This document shows positions 53,962 through 63,403 of a stretch of DNA of 64,000 bases, piece by piece. Positions within the stretch are counted from its first letter, which is position 1, and the number at the start of each line of letters is the position of its first letter. Source of the stretch: Candidatus Bathyarchaeota archaeon (GTDB lineage Archaea; Thermoproteota; Bathyarchaeia; TCS64); assembly GCA_018396865.1 (NCBI GenBank), contig JAGTRB010000006.1, positions 37,323 to 101,322 on the forward strand, given 5' to 3'. The notes beneath the pieces are model-generated. The model was not told where the DNA came from, did no database searches, and saw only the letters and a list, made by a program, of their open reading frames with translations. Position numbers and translations under genes: made by a program.

Positions 53962-54933
53962 CTAACCCCCACAGAGGATTTCTCTGAGCGTCTTCGCTGT
54001 TATATTGCCGCCGCTAAGGATCAATACAACCTTTTCCCCCTTAAGCCGTTCCCTAAGCTTATAGCCCGCAGCCAGTGAGGCCGCTCCAGCCCCCTCGGCT
54101 ATTGTATGAGCCTTCTCGACATATAATCTGATGGCATTCCTGATCTCCTCCTCCGAGACCAGTACAAAGTCATCTACCTGCTTCCTCATGATCTCTAGGG
54201 GAAGCTCAAAGGCCCTTCTGGTTGCGAGGCCGTCGGCCATCGTCTCAGCCGTGTCGGTCTCCACTATCCTCCCCCCCTTCCAGCTGAGATAGACGCTTGG
54301 GGCCTTCTCAGCCTGGACCGCTATCACCTCCACCTCTGGGCAGAATGCTTTAATAACCGTGCTAACGCCCGCCGCCCCTGAGCCGCCTCCGACGGGGACG
54401 ATCACAGCATCCAGATCTGGTAGGTCTTCTATGATCTCGAGCCCTATGGTTCCAACTCCTGCTATTAGGTGGGGCTCATTCCCACTATGGATATATCTAT
54501 ATCCTCTCTCCTCAGCCAGCCTCTCAGCGTTCAGCCTAGCCTCCTCGAAATCCCTCCCCTCAGCTATTATTTTGGCTCCCAGGCTCCTTATGGCCTCAAC
54601 CTTATCGGGGTTGGCGTTCTCAGGCACGCATATGTAAGCCTTGACTCCGAAGAGGCGGGATGCATATGCTATCGATTGACCATGGTTCCCAGTAGAGGCC
54701 GTTATGACTCCCCTATCCCTCTCCTCCGGGGCGAGTTGGGAGATTAGGTTAACCCCTCCCCTAACCTTGAAGGCTCCGGTGTACTGATAGTTCTCGTGCT
54801 TCACATAGGCTTCGAAGCCAAGGAGCTTGGAGAGTTGGGGGTAATGATGCAGCGGCGTCCTCACGATATAGGGCTGGATCCTCCTCCTAGCCCTGAATAT
54901 ATCCTCTAAAGTAGGCCTTTCTAACACCATCAC
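53962..54933 (-). CDS. Threonine dehydratase / serine racemase-like PLP enzyme
   Basis: 323 residues, fold type II. Schiff-base Lys in YTGAFKVRGG, STGNHGQ phosphate/Asn loop, PVGGGSGAAG glycine loop, and the PLP-ring Ser in SGGNI near the end. No C-terminal ACT domain, so it is the short, unregulated catabolic form or a racemase. Coupled to the translin gene. Confidence 0.9.
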   Translation of the reverse strand: MMVLERPTLEDIFRARRRIQPYIVRTPLHHYPQLSKLLGFEAYVKHENYQYTGAFKVRGGVNLISQLAPEERDRGVITASTGNHGQSIAYASRLFGVKAYICVPENANPDKVEAIRSLGAKIIAEGRDFEEARLNAERLAEERGYRYIHSGNEPHLIAGVGTIGLEIIEDLPDLDAVIVPVGGGSGAAGVSTVIKAFCPEVEVIAVQAEKAPSVYLSWKGGRIVETDTAETMADGLATRRAFELPLEIMRKQVDDFVLVSEEEIRNAIRLYVEKAHTIAEGAGAASLAAGYKLRERLKGEKVVLILSGGNITAKTLREILCGG

Positions 54934-55040
54934 CGTTCAGATCTCCAAAGATGACCTTATAACCACTAGCTTTTTCCATGCCCCTCGGTGGATCTTACCA
55001 TCACAATATGCTTTTTAATAATAAATATTATATTTTTGAG

Positions 55041-55430
55041 ATGAGATGTTGGATATTTCAATTCAACCCAGATAAGTTCAGATGATTTGGATGGATCAAG
55101 GAGAACAAGGAGGCTGAGCAGTGGTTAGTGACGCGCCACGAGTTGGATATCAGAAAGGGTGACAAAGTCGCCATCTGGACCTCAGGAAGAGACGCCGGGA
55201 TCTATGCACTTAGTGAGGTTATCACGGAACCAAAGGATGAACCTCTCAACAAAGAAGAGGAAAAATATTTCAAAGAAAAATCATACAAGATTAAGTTTTT
55301 ACAATACAAAAGCGTTTGGATTAAACATATAAAGATTTTCATTGAAAATCCCTTATCAAAAAGGGAGTGCATGGAAGACCAAATTCTTAAAAATATGGAA
55401 ATTCTCAAAAAATTCAAACCACAAATGTAA
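55041..55430 (+). pseudogene. EVE-domain (PUA-like) protein interrupted by in-frame TGA
   Basis: From ATG 55041: MRCWIFQFNPDKFR, TGA (55083-55085), then FGWIKENKEAEQWLVTRHEL and DIRKGDKVAIWTSGRDAGIY in the same frame to the stop near 55430. The parts before and after the stop belong to one EVE domain, which reads modified bases in RNA or DNA; WIF and GDKVAIW with GIYALSEV are typical. GTG 55128 could start a truncated product without the first strand. Point mutation, sequencing error or recoding; pseudogene is simplest. RNase P RNA begins 92 nt downstream on the same strand. Confidence 0.75.
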
Positions 55431-55494
55431 AACTTACAAAAGGAGTGGAATAGAATAATAGAGCTTCTAGAAAGAAAAACTCAAAAATAAAAAT

Positions 55495-55505
55495 ATTTAT
55501 TTAAG
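55495..55505 (+). promoter_or_regulatory. Box A promoter of RNase P RNA
   Basis: ATTTATTTAAG, centred about 25 nt before the predicted 5' end of the RNA (55522-55524), at canonical archaeal spacing. Confidence 0.6.
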
Positions 55506-55521
55506 AATTCACAATATCTAA

Positions 55522-55828
55522 TTGGTCGGTGAGCCGGTGGGCGGCTTCCGAGCCCAAAAAGGGCTTGAGGAAACTCCACCCACCAGGAAGGCCTGCGACG
55601 CCGCGAGGCGTAGGGCGAGAGCCCTGGCAACGGACAGAAACGAGACCTCCGCCCGCATGCGATGACTCGCCCGAAGCGTCGAGGACGCGAGCGGATCGGT
55701 TGAGACGACCGCCCCAGCAGGGTGAAAGGGCAAATAGCGTCGATGAACGCCTTCCCGAGACGCGGGTAGCCCCCTTAGCCGAATGCCGCCTAAAACAGAA
55801 GGTGGGTTACGGCCGGCACACCGACCAA
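55522..55828 (+). ncRNA. rnpB: RNase P RNA (archaeal)
   Basis: The ends pair: TTGGTCGGTG at 55522-55531 with CACCGACCAA at 55819-55828 (helix P1). Conserved blocks in order: GAGGAAACTCCACC (CR-I), ACAGAAACGAGACC (CR-II region), GGTGAAAGGGCAAATAG, and AGAAGGTGGGTTACGGC (CR-V). About 307 nt, usual for archaeal type A. Catalytic RNA that removes tRNA 5' leaders. Confidence 0.96.
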
Positions 55829-55968
55829 AAACTAACTAAACTATTCAAATCATCGATCTGTATATTGAGATCAACTTTCTTAAGGCTCAATCAAGAGGAA
55901 GTACAAAATCAAGAGACATAGAACATAATGAGTGAGCGAAAACCTTTAATCTATCTATACCTTTTTAC

Positions 55969-57744
55969 ATGAAGGTGATGATCTTGAAAGAAAAATATCT
56001 AGGTGCAGAAATACTTGCAAAATGTCTACGTGATGAAGGGGTGAAGTATGTATTTGGCTTGGTTGGTCATGGAAACCTTCCCTTCATTGATGCTATAGAT
56101 AAAGAAGGGATACAGTTCATATCTTGTCATCATGAAACAATTGCCGCTATGGCCGCAGATGGTTACTATAGGGCTAGCCATAGGCCTGGTGTTCTCTGTA
56201 CAACCTGCACCCCAGGGGCACTAAATGCTCAGTTAGGCATAGCGACCGCAGCCGCCGATCACTCAGCAATAGTTCATATAACAGGAGATATCCCGCTACA
56301 ATTTGCTGGAAAGGGGACTTATGAGGAGCTTGACATCAATGGTCCGGATTGGCAGTTTCATTCCCTCTTCCTGATGTTTAAACATGCATGGAAGGTATCG
56401 AACATCAAGCTACTCCCCGAGATCTTGGCAAATGCCTTTAATGTAGCCCTATCTGGATGCCCTGGCCCGGTTCTCATAGACATACCGTTTGATCTAGCCA
56501 CAAAGGAGGTGGAGACAGGGCTCATCGAGATGAAGAAGAGGAGGCCGGGTAAACCCTCGGGGGATCCCAATCTCGTTGAGAGGGCGGCGGATCTACTATT
56601 GACTGCCAAATCGCCCGTGATATTTGTGGGAGGTGGCGTAAGCCTCTCGGAGGCTGCCGATGAGGTGCTTCAACTGGCCGAGCTATTGGGTGCGCCAATC
56701 GTCACTTCGATAATGGGCTCATGCGCCATTCCAGGAAAACACCCTCTCATGATGGGCCTAGTGGGAACTTATGGCATTGAAGGTGCCAACAAATTTGCGC
56801 GTCAGGCTGACGTTATATTGGCTGTTGGTGCGAGGTTTGAGGAGGAGGAGACCGCTATCTGGACTGATAATGTTTTTAGAATTCCTCCTACGAAGCTAAT
56901 ACAGATAGATATTGATCCCAAAATAATCGGTAAAAACTATCCCATAGAAATAGGGATTGTGGGAGATGCTAAAAACACGCTAATCAATTTGATTAGAATA
57001 ATAAAAGGTAGGATTCATGGGTCACAAGCACTTAACAAAGATAGGATCGAGGAGGTTCATAAAGAAAAGGAAAAGCATTTTAAAAAAATAGAGCATCTAA
57101 TAATCTCAACTGATAGGCCGGTGAGTGCTAGGCGTCTCCTGAAGGAGCTTGAAGATCGATTTCCAGAAAATGGAATCCTCGTCGTCGATCCAAGCTGGCC
57201 AAGGATAGGCTTAATCCAGCAATTCTTCCTCCCCGGTCCCACGAGGTGTTACATAGTAGGAGGGGTGCTCCCGATAGGTTGGAGTACTGCAGCCTCAATC
57301 GGCATCCAGCTTGCTAGGCCAGATTCTAAGGTTATAGCTATAAGTGGAGACGGAGGTTTCCTCCTGAATAATCAGGCAGTACTAACAGCAGTAGAATACG
57401 ACCTGCCAATTCTCTGGATAATCATCAACAATGGCGCCTATTATGCACTAGAAGTGTTACAAAAAGCATACTTCGGGAAAAGCATTGGAAGTAGATTTAT
57501 AAGACAAAAGACAGGACAACCCCTAGACATAAACTATGCAGAGTTGGCCAAAGTCTTCAAGGCGGATGGAGAGCGCATTCAGGATCCAGAAGAAATCGGA
57601 CCAGCTATCGAAAGAGGGATAAGAGCGGTAAAACCATATATAATTGATTGCGTGGTAAATCCAGAAACTTCTAGGCTTGTAAGAGTGGGTCCAGTAACTT
57701 GGGAGTTTTTCTGGGAGGAGATGAGAGAAGTGAGAAAACGTTGA
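55969..57744 (+). CDS. Thiamine-pyrophosphate enzyme of the acetolactate synthase family
   Basis: 591 residues (or 588 from ATG 55978, which follows AAGGTG). Catalytic Glu56 in SCHHETIAA; TPP-Mg motif SGDGGFLLNNQ (GDG...NN) in the C-terminal domain, with ILWIIINNGAYYALE. Middle domain binds FAD/ADP in relatives: VGGGVSLSEAADEV and IQIDIDPKIIGKNY. Could be acetolactate synthase, glyoxylate carboligase, oxalyl-CoA decarboxylase-like or benzoylformate decarboxylase-like. No regulatory subunit next to it, so biosynthetic AHAS is less likely. It follows RNase P RNA. Confidence 0.88.
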   Translation: MKVMILKEKYLGAEILAKCLRDEGVKYVFGLVGHGNLPFIDAIDKEGIQFISCHHETIAAMAADGYYRASHRPGVLCTTCTPGALNAQLGIATAAADHSAIVHITGDIPLQFAGKGTYEELDINGPDWQFHSLFLMFKHAWKVSNIKLLPEILANAFNVALSGCPGPVLIDIPFDLATKEVETGLIEMKKRRPGKPSGDPNLVERAADLLLTAKSPVIFVGGGVSLSEAADEVLQLAELLGAPIVTSIMGSCAIPGKHPLMMGLVGTYGIEGANKFARQADVILAVGARFEEEETAIWTDNVFRIPPTKLIQIDIDPKIIGKNYPIEIGIVGDAKNTLINLIRIIKGRIHGSQALNKDRIEEVHKEKEKHFKKIEHLIISTDRPVSARRLLKELEDRFPENGILVVDPSWPRIGLIQQFFLPGPTRCYIVGGVLPIGWSTAASIGIQLARPDSKVIAISGDGGFLLNNQAVLTAVEYDLPILWIIINNGAYYALEVLQKAYFGKSIGSRFIRQKTGQPLDINYAELAKVFKADGERIQDPEEIGPAIERGIRAVKPYIIDCVVNPETSRLVRVGPVTWEFFWEEMREVRKR

Positions 57745-58175
57745 ACGATTGGTTAACTCGATAACCCTTGAAGGAAAGATTGCCCTATCCGAACTGGTTG
57801 CGATATGCCCGATACCATCATCTGTGATGGAACCATTGAGTGGGCAAGAGGACAAGGATCATTTAAGTAATAGGGGTCACGCACTTGAGAGGCTCGGTCT
57901 TGCCGGAGACCAGCCTACTCGCAAGCTCGGGGTCACCTCTAATATTAATAATATAGCTCGAATCCTCAGCTATTCATTAGAGGTAGCCCAGAAATTCCCC
58001 TCAAAACTTATCGGAAGGTAACTCAATCCGGGTTGTATGATGAATTTATTCAAAGAGGTCAACATGGTCTTGTTTCTGTTTTGGGAAAACTCTTATTCTC
58101 TTGAACATCATTTCGCCCAAAATACTGCAAGATAAGTTTTATAGGGTTCAGAATATATCCTTAAATTGACTTATT
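57745..58175. other. Intergenic region with one unassigned 90-codon frame
   Basis: A plus-strand frame at 57749-58021 (TTG start, MVNSITLEGKIALSELVAIC...SKLIGR) has no recognised family or ribosome site. It may be a gene remnant, with EDKDHLSNRGHALERL polar and helical. From 58022 to 58175 nothing else is seen except the A+T-rich promoter of the dehydrogenase (CTTAAATTGA just before 58176). Confidence 0.3.
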
Positions 58176-59306
58176 ATGAAGTCTAGGACTATTTTGTGCA
58201 CCGGGTTGGGTGATATTGGAGAGCACTGGCTTCACTTCATCGCCCGGGTGCCTGGAGTCGGTAGGATCATTGCATGCGATATAAACCCTGCCAGGGCTGC
58301 GGTGGTCGAGAGGGCCTGTTGGGGGGCGATGCATCAGGGCTACTATCCCGATATAGAGTTCAGACGGCTCGACCTCTTCAACGTCGAGGAAACGACTGAG
58401 CTGATAAAGGAGGTGGACCCTGAGGCGATCTTCCAGTCCGCCTGCGTCCAGTCCTGGTGGGAGATGTTCACCCTGCCTAGGGAATGGTTCCTCAGGCTCA
58501 TGCCGTCCGTGATAGGGGGCTGGGCTATGATGCACCTCTCCACAACCTACAGCCTGATGAAGGCGGTGAAGGCTGCAGGCTACTATGGGAGGATTCCCGT
58601 TGTGATAGCCACCCTGCCCGATATAGTTGCTCCGGCATTGGCGAAGGTTGGTTTGGAGCCCACGTGCGGAGGCGGGAACGCCCAGCTCAGAATTCCACAG
58701 ATAAAGAGGATCGTGAGCAGGGAGATGAATGTTCCAGTAACCGCCGTTGAGGTCTGGCAGGTCGGGGAGCATGCAGGCATAGGAACCCCGGAGGATCCAC
58801 TTCCCTGGTGGATAAAGGTAGAGGTTAATGGTGAAGATGTGACAGAGGAGCTTGGAGGGGTTGAGGGTATGAGGAGGCGCCTAGGGAGGCCCTACTGGGA
58901 CAGGGAGACCCTACCAGGCCCGCCTCCCCAGCAGGCGACCGCAGCAGCATTCCTAGCCAACTTCATAGACGTCCTCTTCGACACGAAGAGGTTCGTCGGA
59001 ACCGTACCAGGCGTTAAGGGGCTGATAGGAGGCTACCCCGTCAGGCTAGGCCGTGGGGTGGAGCTGGCCCTCCCCAGGGAGATAAGCCTATCCGAAGCCA
59101 TAAAGATAAATGAGGAGGCGGCGAGGAAGGGGGACGCAATAGAGGAGATCAAGAGCGATGGAACCATCGTAATAACAGACGCGGCACATAAAATACTAAA
59201 AGAGGTATTCGACTTCGACCATAAAGAGTGGGGGCTCGAAGAAAACGTCGGGCTTGCATTAGAATTGAATAAGAGATTCAGGAAGTTCAGAGCAAATATT
59301 TTATAA
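58176..59306 (+). CDS. NAD(P)-dependent dehydrogenase with saccharopine dehydrogenase-like Rossmann domain
   Basis: 376 residues. N-terminal Rossmann fold: ILCTGLGDIGEHWLHFIA (GxGxxG with DI) and ACDINPARAA with acidic end of strand 2 (NAD preference). Then catalytic/second domain with TTYSLMKAVKAAG, VIATLPDIVAPALAKVG and PLPWWIKVEVNGEDV. Closest in layout to saccharopine-dehydrogenase-like or homoserine-type oxidoreductases; true substrate unknown. Box A-like element just upstream, leaderless start at 58176 expected. Confidence 0.75.
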   Translation: MKSRTILCTGLGDIGEHWLHFIARVPGVGRIIACDINPARAAVVERACWGAMHQGYYPDIEFRRLDLFNVEETTELIKEVDPEAIFQSACVQSWWEMFTLPREWFLRLMPSVIGGWAMMHLSTTYSLMKAVKAAGYYGRIPVVIATLPDIVAPALAKVGLEPTCGGGNAQLRIPQIKRIVSREMNVPVTAVEVWQVGEHAGIGTPEDPLPWWIKVEVNGEDVTEELGGVEGMRRRLGRPYWDRETLPGPPPQQATAAAFLANFIDVLFDTKRFVGTVPGVKGLIGGYPVRLGRGVELALPREISLSEAIKINEEAARKGDAIEEIKSDGTIVITDAAHKILKEVFDFDHKEWGLEENVGLALELNKRFRKFRANIL

Positions 59307-59700
59307 AATGAATGGGGTTTCAATATGGAATTTATATAAAGTGAGCCTTATTCTAATTACTTTTTACTTAATCATGGGGATCGTTATTTTCCTATCTTAT
59401 TCTCGCTTGGAACATGCCTTAAAACTTCCAACACGCCGCCCTTCATCGTTGGCGGTGAAAGCCATCACCGAAGCCTTAAAGGCTGTGGTGAAACGGATAA
59501 TTACAATGTTAACTATCGATTTCATTACTATGATGAATTAATAAATCCAATATCGATCTTGAGTTTCGCTAGTCCCTACATTTCGGTCTAGGTGTTAGGC
59601 ATTAATTTTATTATCCTCATATATGTTTATATTTTAAACTATTTGAGGTGTCAGGATAGATTAATAGGTTGTATGCTTTTAGGCATCTCGATATAGAAAG
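59307..59700. other. Intergenic region with a doubtful 77-codon membrane frame
   Basis: A plus-strand frame 59308-59541 begins at an ATG immediately after the dehydrogenase stop and has one strong TM helix (SLILITFYLIMGIVIFLSYS), then a basic end. No family. Could be a real small membrane protein or a decayed N-terminus. From 59542 to 59700 I see nothing. Confidence 0.35.
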
Positions 59701-60378
59701 ATGGATATGGGCCGCTTGAGGGTTTTGAGCTTCGACGCGGAGGGGACGCTGGTAGATCCCTACTTCAGCCATCTAATCTGGGAGATAGATATCCCAAGGC
59801 TTTACGCTGAGCAGAGAGGCCTCAGCTTTGAAGAGGCAAGGGAACAGGTATATAGGGAATACAGGGAGGTTGGTGAGGAGAGGGTGGAGTGGTATGATAT
59901 TGGTTACTGGTTTAGAAGGCTGGGATTGAGAGATGATTGGAAGTGGATTCTAGATTGCAGGAGGAATGCCTGTAGGCTGTATCCGGAGGTCAGGAGTGTT
60001 CTTGAAAGGCTGAGGGGGAAATACACTCTGATAGTCACCTCAAACACGATGAGAGAGTTTCTTGAGGTTCAGCTTCTAGACCTGAGGCCTCTTTTCACCC
60101 GGATCTTCTCAGCCCCATCAGACTTCGGGGAGGTTAAAAAGTCACCGGAGGTCTATAGAAGGATATGCTGGGAGTTAGATGTTAGACCCGAGGCTATGGC
60201 CCATGTCGGCGACCATCCCATATTCGACTATGAAGTTCCAAAGACATTAGGGATTAAGGCCTACCACCTGGACCGGGATTATAAATCAAGAGGAGAACAC
60301 GTAGTTCACGACCTAGAAGATTTCGAGAACAGAATAGAACGTTTGAATCAAGCGTCTATTTGCGCTGAAGGAAGATAG
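59701..60378 (+). CDS. HAD-superfamily hydrolase (REG-2-like)
   Basis: 225 residues. Motif I is SFDAEGTLVDP: nucleophile Asp present, but the usual Asp two residues later is Glu. Motif II TSNTMREF, motif III KKSPEVYRRICWE, motif IV HVGDHPIFDYEVPKTLG. Cap domain helices between 20 and 90 (REQVYREYREVGEERVEWYD). Phosphatase or phosphonatase-like; the Asp-to-Glu change may slow or alter transfer. Confidence 0.85.
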   Translation: MDMGRLRVLSFDAEGTLVDPYFSHLIWEIDIPRLYAEQRGLSFEEAREQVYREYREVGEERVEWYDIGYWFRRLGLRDDWKWILDCRRNACRLYPEVRSVLERLRGKYTLIVTSNTMREFLEVQLLDLRPLFTRIFSAPSDFGEVKKSPEVYRRICWELDVRPEAMAHVGDHPIFDYEVPKTLGIKAYHLDRDYKSRGEHVVHDLEDFENRIERLNQASICAEGR

Positions 60379-60616
60379 AACCCCATACTTGTTGAGAAGA
60401 GCCCTGAGGAGCAGCCTATGATCTTACTCAATTCCAAGTTGCCTGTGGTGAGAATGATCTATGTCAAGTTAAGCCATATTGCAACACAAGGAGTTAAAGC
60501 CTTATTCTTCACAACAACCTCCATATCTTAATATCTTAAGGGTCTGGGACGAAGTTGCAATCTCTTTTATAATCCTAAATGCTCTGTAAAACTTTATGAG
60601 GGTTTGATCTAGGCCC

Positions 60617-61192
60617 TTGTCGATTCTCATCAGGGAGCTGAAGGGGCGGCTGAGGGAGCTTGAGGAGAGGCATAGGAGCCTACCATTGGCTGTGATAGAG
60701 ACTGAACTGGAGAGGAGGCCAGTCTACCTGAGCATCTCGGGTGAGGGGTTCCAAGACCTGCCCAGGCTCTTCAGGGGGACCTACCTCAGGGCCTATGTGG
60801 TCGAGGACGAGTTCGTCATCTCGGGCCTCCCCAGGATAAGGTTCGACTCGTCAACCTTCTCCAAGATAGAGGAGGTTGCCTACAACATCATAGGAGTTGA
60901 TGGGATCCGGGACACGCCCAGGATACCCCACTACAAGCCCGACTCCCCATCCTCCTACGGCCTAGAGTTGGTGAAGGATGGGAGGGTTATAGCCACCCTC
61001 CTAGACTCAAAGTTCTACATCAGCAGAGATTACGAGGGGGCTGAGAAGCTCGCCGACGCCCTAGTCCAGAGGGTCTACAGGGTAGAAGAGAGGCCAAGCC
61101 TCATAGCCATCCTCATCTCCCGCCTCATCAGGCTACTAAGGAGGGGCCAAAAGAGAAGGGATGAGAAAAGCGGGTCTACTAGTGCAGGTTAG
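60617..61192 (+). CDS. Conserved hypothetical protein, alpha/beta core with basic tail
   Basis: 191 residues from TTG 60617, preceded by GAGGGT and by box A CTTTTATAATCC (60564-60575). Short N-terminal coiled coil (IRELKGRLRELEERH), a core with VYLSISGEGFQDLPRLFRGT and LVKDGRVIATLLDSKFYIS, and a basic C-terminus SRLIRLLRRGQKRRDE that might touch RNA or membrane. No family recognised. Convergent with the amidohydrolase; the gap is 8 nt. Confidence 0.7.
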   Translation: MSILIRELKGRLRELEERHRSLPLAVIETELERRPVYLSISGEGFQDLPRLFRGTYLRAYVVEDEFVISGLPRIRFDSSTFSKIEEVAYNIIGVDGIRDTPRIPHYKPDSPSSYGLELVKDGRVIATLLDSKFYISRDYEGAEKLADALVQRVYRVEERPSLIAILISRLIRLLRRGQKRRDEKSGSTSAG

Positions 61193-61200
61193 AGATTGCC

Positions 61201-61953
61201 TTATGCCTCTATCTTCAGTATTCGGGCCATGTTTCCTCCCATGATGAGTTCCTTATCCCCCTCAGGGATCCTGAGGCCCATTATCTTAGCCTTCTCAACC
61301 TCAGGCCTGAGGTATGGGAAGTCAGAGCCATAGACCACCCTATCAGCTCCCAGCTCCCTGACCGCCTCGAGGATCACTCTCGGGTTCCTCACACCCGAGG
61401 TCTCTATGTAGAGGTTCTTCCATCTCCTCGCAGCCCTGACCGCGCTCCAGGAGCCACCTCCCATATGCCCGATCAGGATGGAGACCTCGGGAAAGGCCTC
61501 AGCAACCCTCTCAACAGCCTCAGGCGCCGAGAGGCGGCTCTCATAAGAGGAGTGGATGTAGACAGTTGCTCCAAACCCCTCGGCGGCCTCGAGGATGGGT
61601 GCCAGGAGGTTCAGGTTGTCTATCCTGAACCCATCACTCTCAGGCCTGAGCTTCAACCCCCTAAACCCGCCGTGGGCCAGCATCCTCACCATATCCTCGA
61701 CTCCTGAAGCAGACCTGGGGTTAACCCAGTAGAACCCCACAACTCGCCTCCTATACCTCTCGATGGCACTTTGGACGTACTGGTTATGTCTCAGGCCCGA
61801 GGCCAAGGGGGTAGCCAAACTCACATCGACCTTAAGCCCATCCATTAAGGCTATGAGGTGCTCCGGTGAGACCATCGGGTATCTCCCTCCATCTTCAGCC
61901 CCTCTCCTACCTAAATGCACATGAGCATCTATTATGATATGGTGTGGGACCAT
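61201..61953 (-). CDS. Amidohydrolase family protein (amidohydrolase_2 type)
   Basis: 250 residues, TIM-barrel metal hydrolase. Metal site HxH in IDAHVHLGRRG; later His in YIHSSYESR and LIGHMGGGSW; metal Asp in VVYGSDFPYLRPEVE. Members act as decarboxylases or hydrolases on aromatic and lactone substrates; short size fits the Amidohydro_2 group. Substrate unknown. Next gene upstream (62159-63403) is DUF917, same strand, 205 nt away. Confidence 0.88.
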   Translation of the reverse strand: MVPHHIIIDAHVHLGRRGAEDGGRYPMVSPEHLIALMDGLKVDVSLATPLASGLRHNQYVQSAIERYRRRVVGFYWVNPRSASGVEDMVRMLAHGGFRGLKLRPESDGFRIDNLNLLAPILEAAEGFGATVYIHSSYESRLSAPEAVERVAEAFPEVSILIGHMGGGSWSAVRAARRWKNLYIETSGVRNPRVILEAVRELGADRVVYGSDFPYLRPEVEKAKIMGLRIPEGDKELIMGGNMARILKIEA

Positions 61954-62158
61954 ATACCTTCAGCCTTCATATATATGTGAACACCCTTCTTTATACTTGA
62001 TGAGTGCTAACAATAGGAGTGTTGAAATTCTTTAAATAGAGAAGATCTATTCTTCCCGTTATAGTTATCTAAAACCTCTTCATGAATTATGACTTCAACT
62101 TGTTACACTTTATAAAAAGAGTATAAAAGGTTGATTAAAAAAGGAAATAATGGGATTT

Positions 62159-63403
62159 CTATTCAAATGGTTTGTATATCTTGTCTATTGGGATGTGCGG
62201 GATGTCGAAGCGGAAGTGGGAGGGTCCGAATAGCTTTAGGCCCATTGGGGTCTCCCATCGGTCCTCCGCCTTGACTCCCACCACAGCTACCTTTCTTCCG
62301 GGCTCCCATTCAGCAGGCCAGAAGTTGGCCAAGCCCCAACCCGTCTCGATGTCTATGACATTTATTCCATCCGGGCTTGTGACGTAGGGTTTGCCGTCTA
62401 GCCATGAGATGTGGTGCTCATTCTTGTACCAGATCTTCATGTCGTGGCCAGCATATGGACCGATCCCCTTTATCTTAGCCACACCCCAGATGAAGGAGAA
62501 CCTCCCCTCCTGCCAGTAGTCGAAGATCTCCCCCTCGAATAGCTTGAATCCTATCGGTCCAAGGGCTTTCAGCATTGCATCCACAGGGCTTTTCCCCTCC
62601 TTCAACGCAGTCCTTATGGCCCTTCCAACTCTCATCGTCAGAGATTGGGCTCCAGGGAAGGCGGCCCTCTTTAGGTCTGACCCCTTGACGGCATGAATCC
62701 CCCTTACCGAGCCTCCTGAGTATGTGGCGATCCCTTCCACGATCTCCTCCATCCTCTGGAAGCAGAGGGTCTGCTCCAGAACTATAAGATCTCCCATGAG
62801 GGTGGTCCACACCGCTGGCGTGCATGGGACATTTTCCAGGTTGAGGCCGTTCTGGGAGATCTCTGGCGCAGCCCTATGACCAGCCATGGTTGCGTCTATG
62901 AGAGGCTTGTCCTCCCTAGCCAGTTCGCACAGCAGCCTGGCGAAACCGGGCGCCACCTCGAACTGGATGTGGGAGAAGGGCTCCTTCCCGACGAGCTCGA
63001 TCAGCCTCTTCACACCGGCCCTCGCGAACTCGGGGCCCGGGATCTTTGACCAAGTGTTTAAGGGGCACCACTCCCTATCAGCCTGCTCTATCTGGATCCT
63101 TATCCTCTCATAGATATCGATGGGCCTTTTGAAGTCTCTCGTCAGCCTCTGCCTTGGGTACGCCGTCCACTTCTCCATCATCTCCGGCTGTATGCCACCA
63201 CCAGTACCACAGTCCGAGAAGACTATGGCATCGTCAGGGACCTCTTCAAGGTCTATGAACCTGAGTTTATGCCCCTCATACAACACCTCATCGACCATCC
63301 TCTCCACGGCTTCAATAGAGGGTGCTACACCTCCCCCACCCGTGGAGAGGGTGGTGCAGCCGATCTGATAATCTAGGACATCCTCTTTAGTTAAAAACCT
63401 CAT
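62159..63403 (-). CDS. DUF917 / S-methyl-thiohydantoin desulfurase-like protein
   Basis: 414 residues. N-terminal LTKEDVLDYQIGCTTLSTGGGG is the family mark (GxxxLxTGGGG), followed by DCGTGGG, PLIDATMAGHRAAPE and IATYSGGSVRG. DUF917 proteins lie with hydantoinases and transporters in bacteria; one member acts on thiohydantoins. The C-terminal part has WYKNEHHISWLDGKPYVTSP. Role here unknown; catabolism of a cyclic amide is a guess. Confidence 0.82.
   Translation of the reverse strand: MRFLTKEDVLDYQIGCTTLSTGGGGVAPSIEAVERMVDEVLYEGHKLRFIDLEEVPDDAIVFSDCGTGGGIQPEMMEKWTAYPRQRLTRDFKRPIDIYERIRIQIEQADREWCPLNTWSKIPGPEFARAGVKRLIELVGKEPFSHIQFEVAPGFARLLCELAREDKPLIDATMAGHRAAPEISQNGLNLENVPCTPAVWTTLMGDLIVLEQTLCFQRMEEIVEGIATYSGGSVRGIHAVKGSDLKRAAFPGAQSLTMRVGRAIRTALKEGKSPVDAMLKALGPIGFKLFEGEIFDYWQEGRFSFIWGVAKIKGIGPYAGHDMKIWYKNEHHISWLDGKPYVTSPDGINVIDIETGWGLANFWPAEWEPGRKVAVVGVKAEDRWETPMGLKLFGPSHFRFDIPHIPIDKIYKPFE

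Noticed and set aside
4256..55085. TGA read as tryptophan in this organism
   Set aside because: Two in-frame TGA codons were noticed, but TGG is used freely and many intact genes here end in TGA, so both are better explained as decay.
55518..55921. Arg/Pro-rich frames on both strands
   Set aside because: They lie on the RNase P RNA, whose conserved blocks and P1 pairing account for the region.
57749..58021. 90-codon plus frame as a gene
   Set aside because: No family, no ribosome site; kept only as a note in the intergenic entry.
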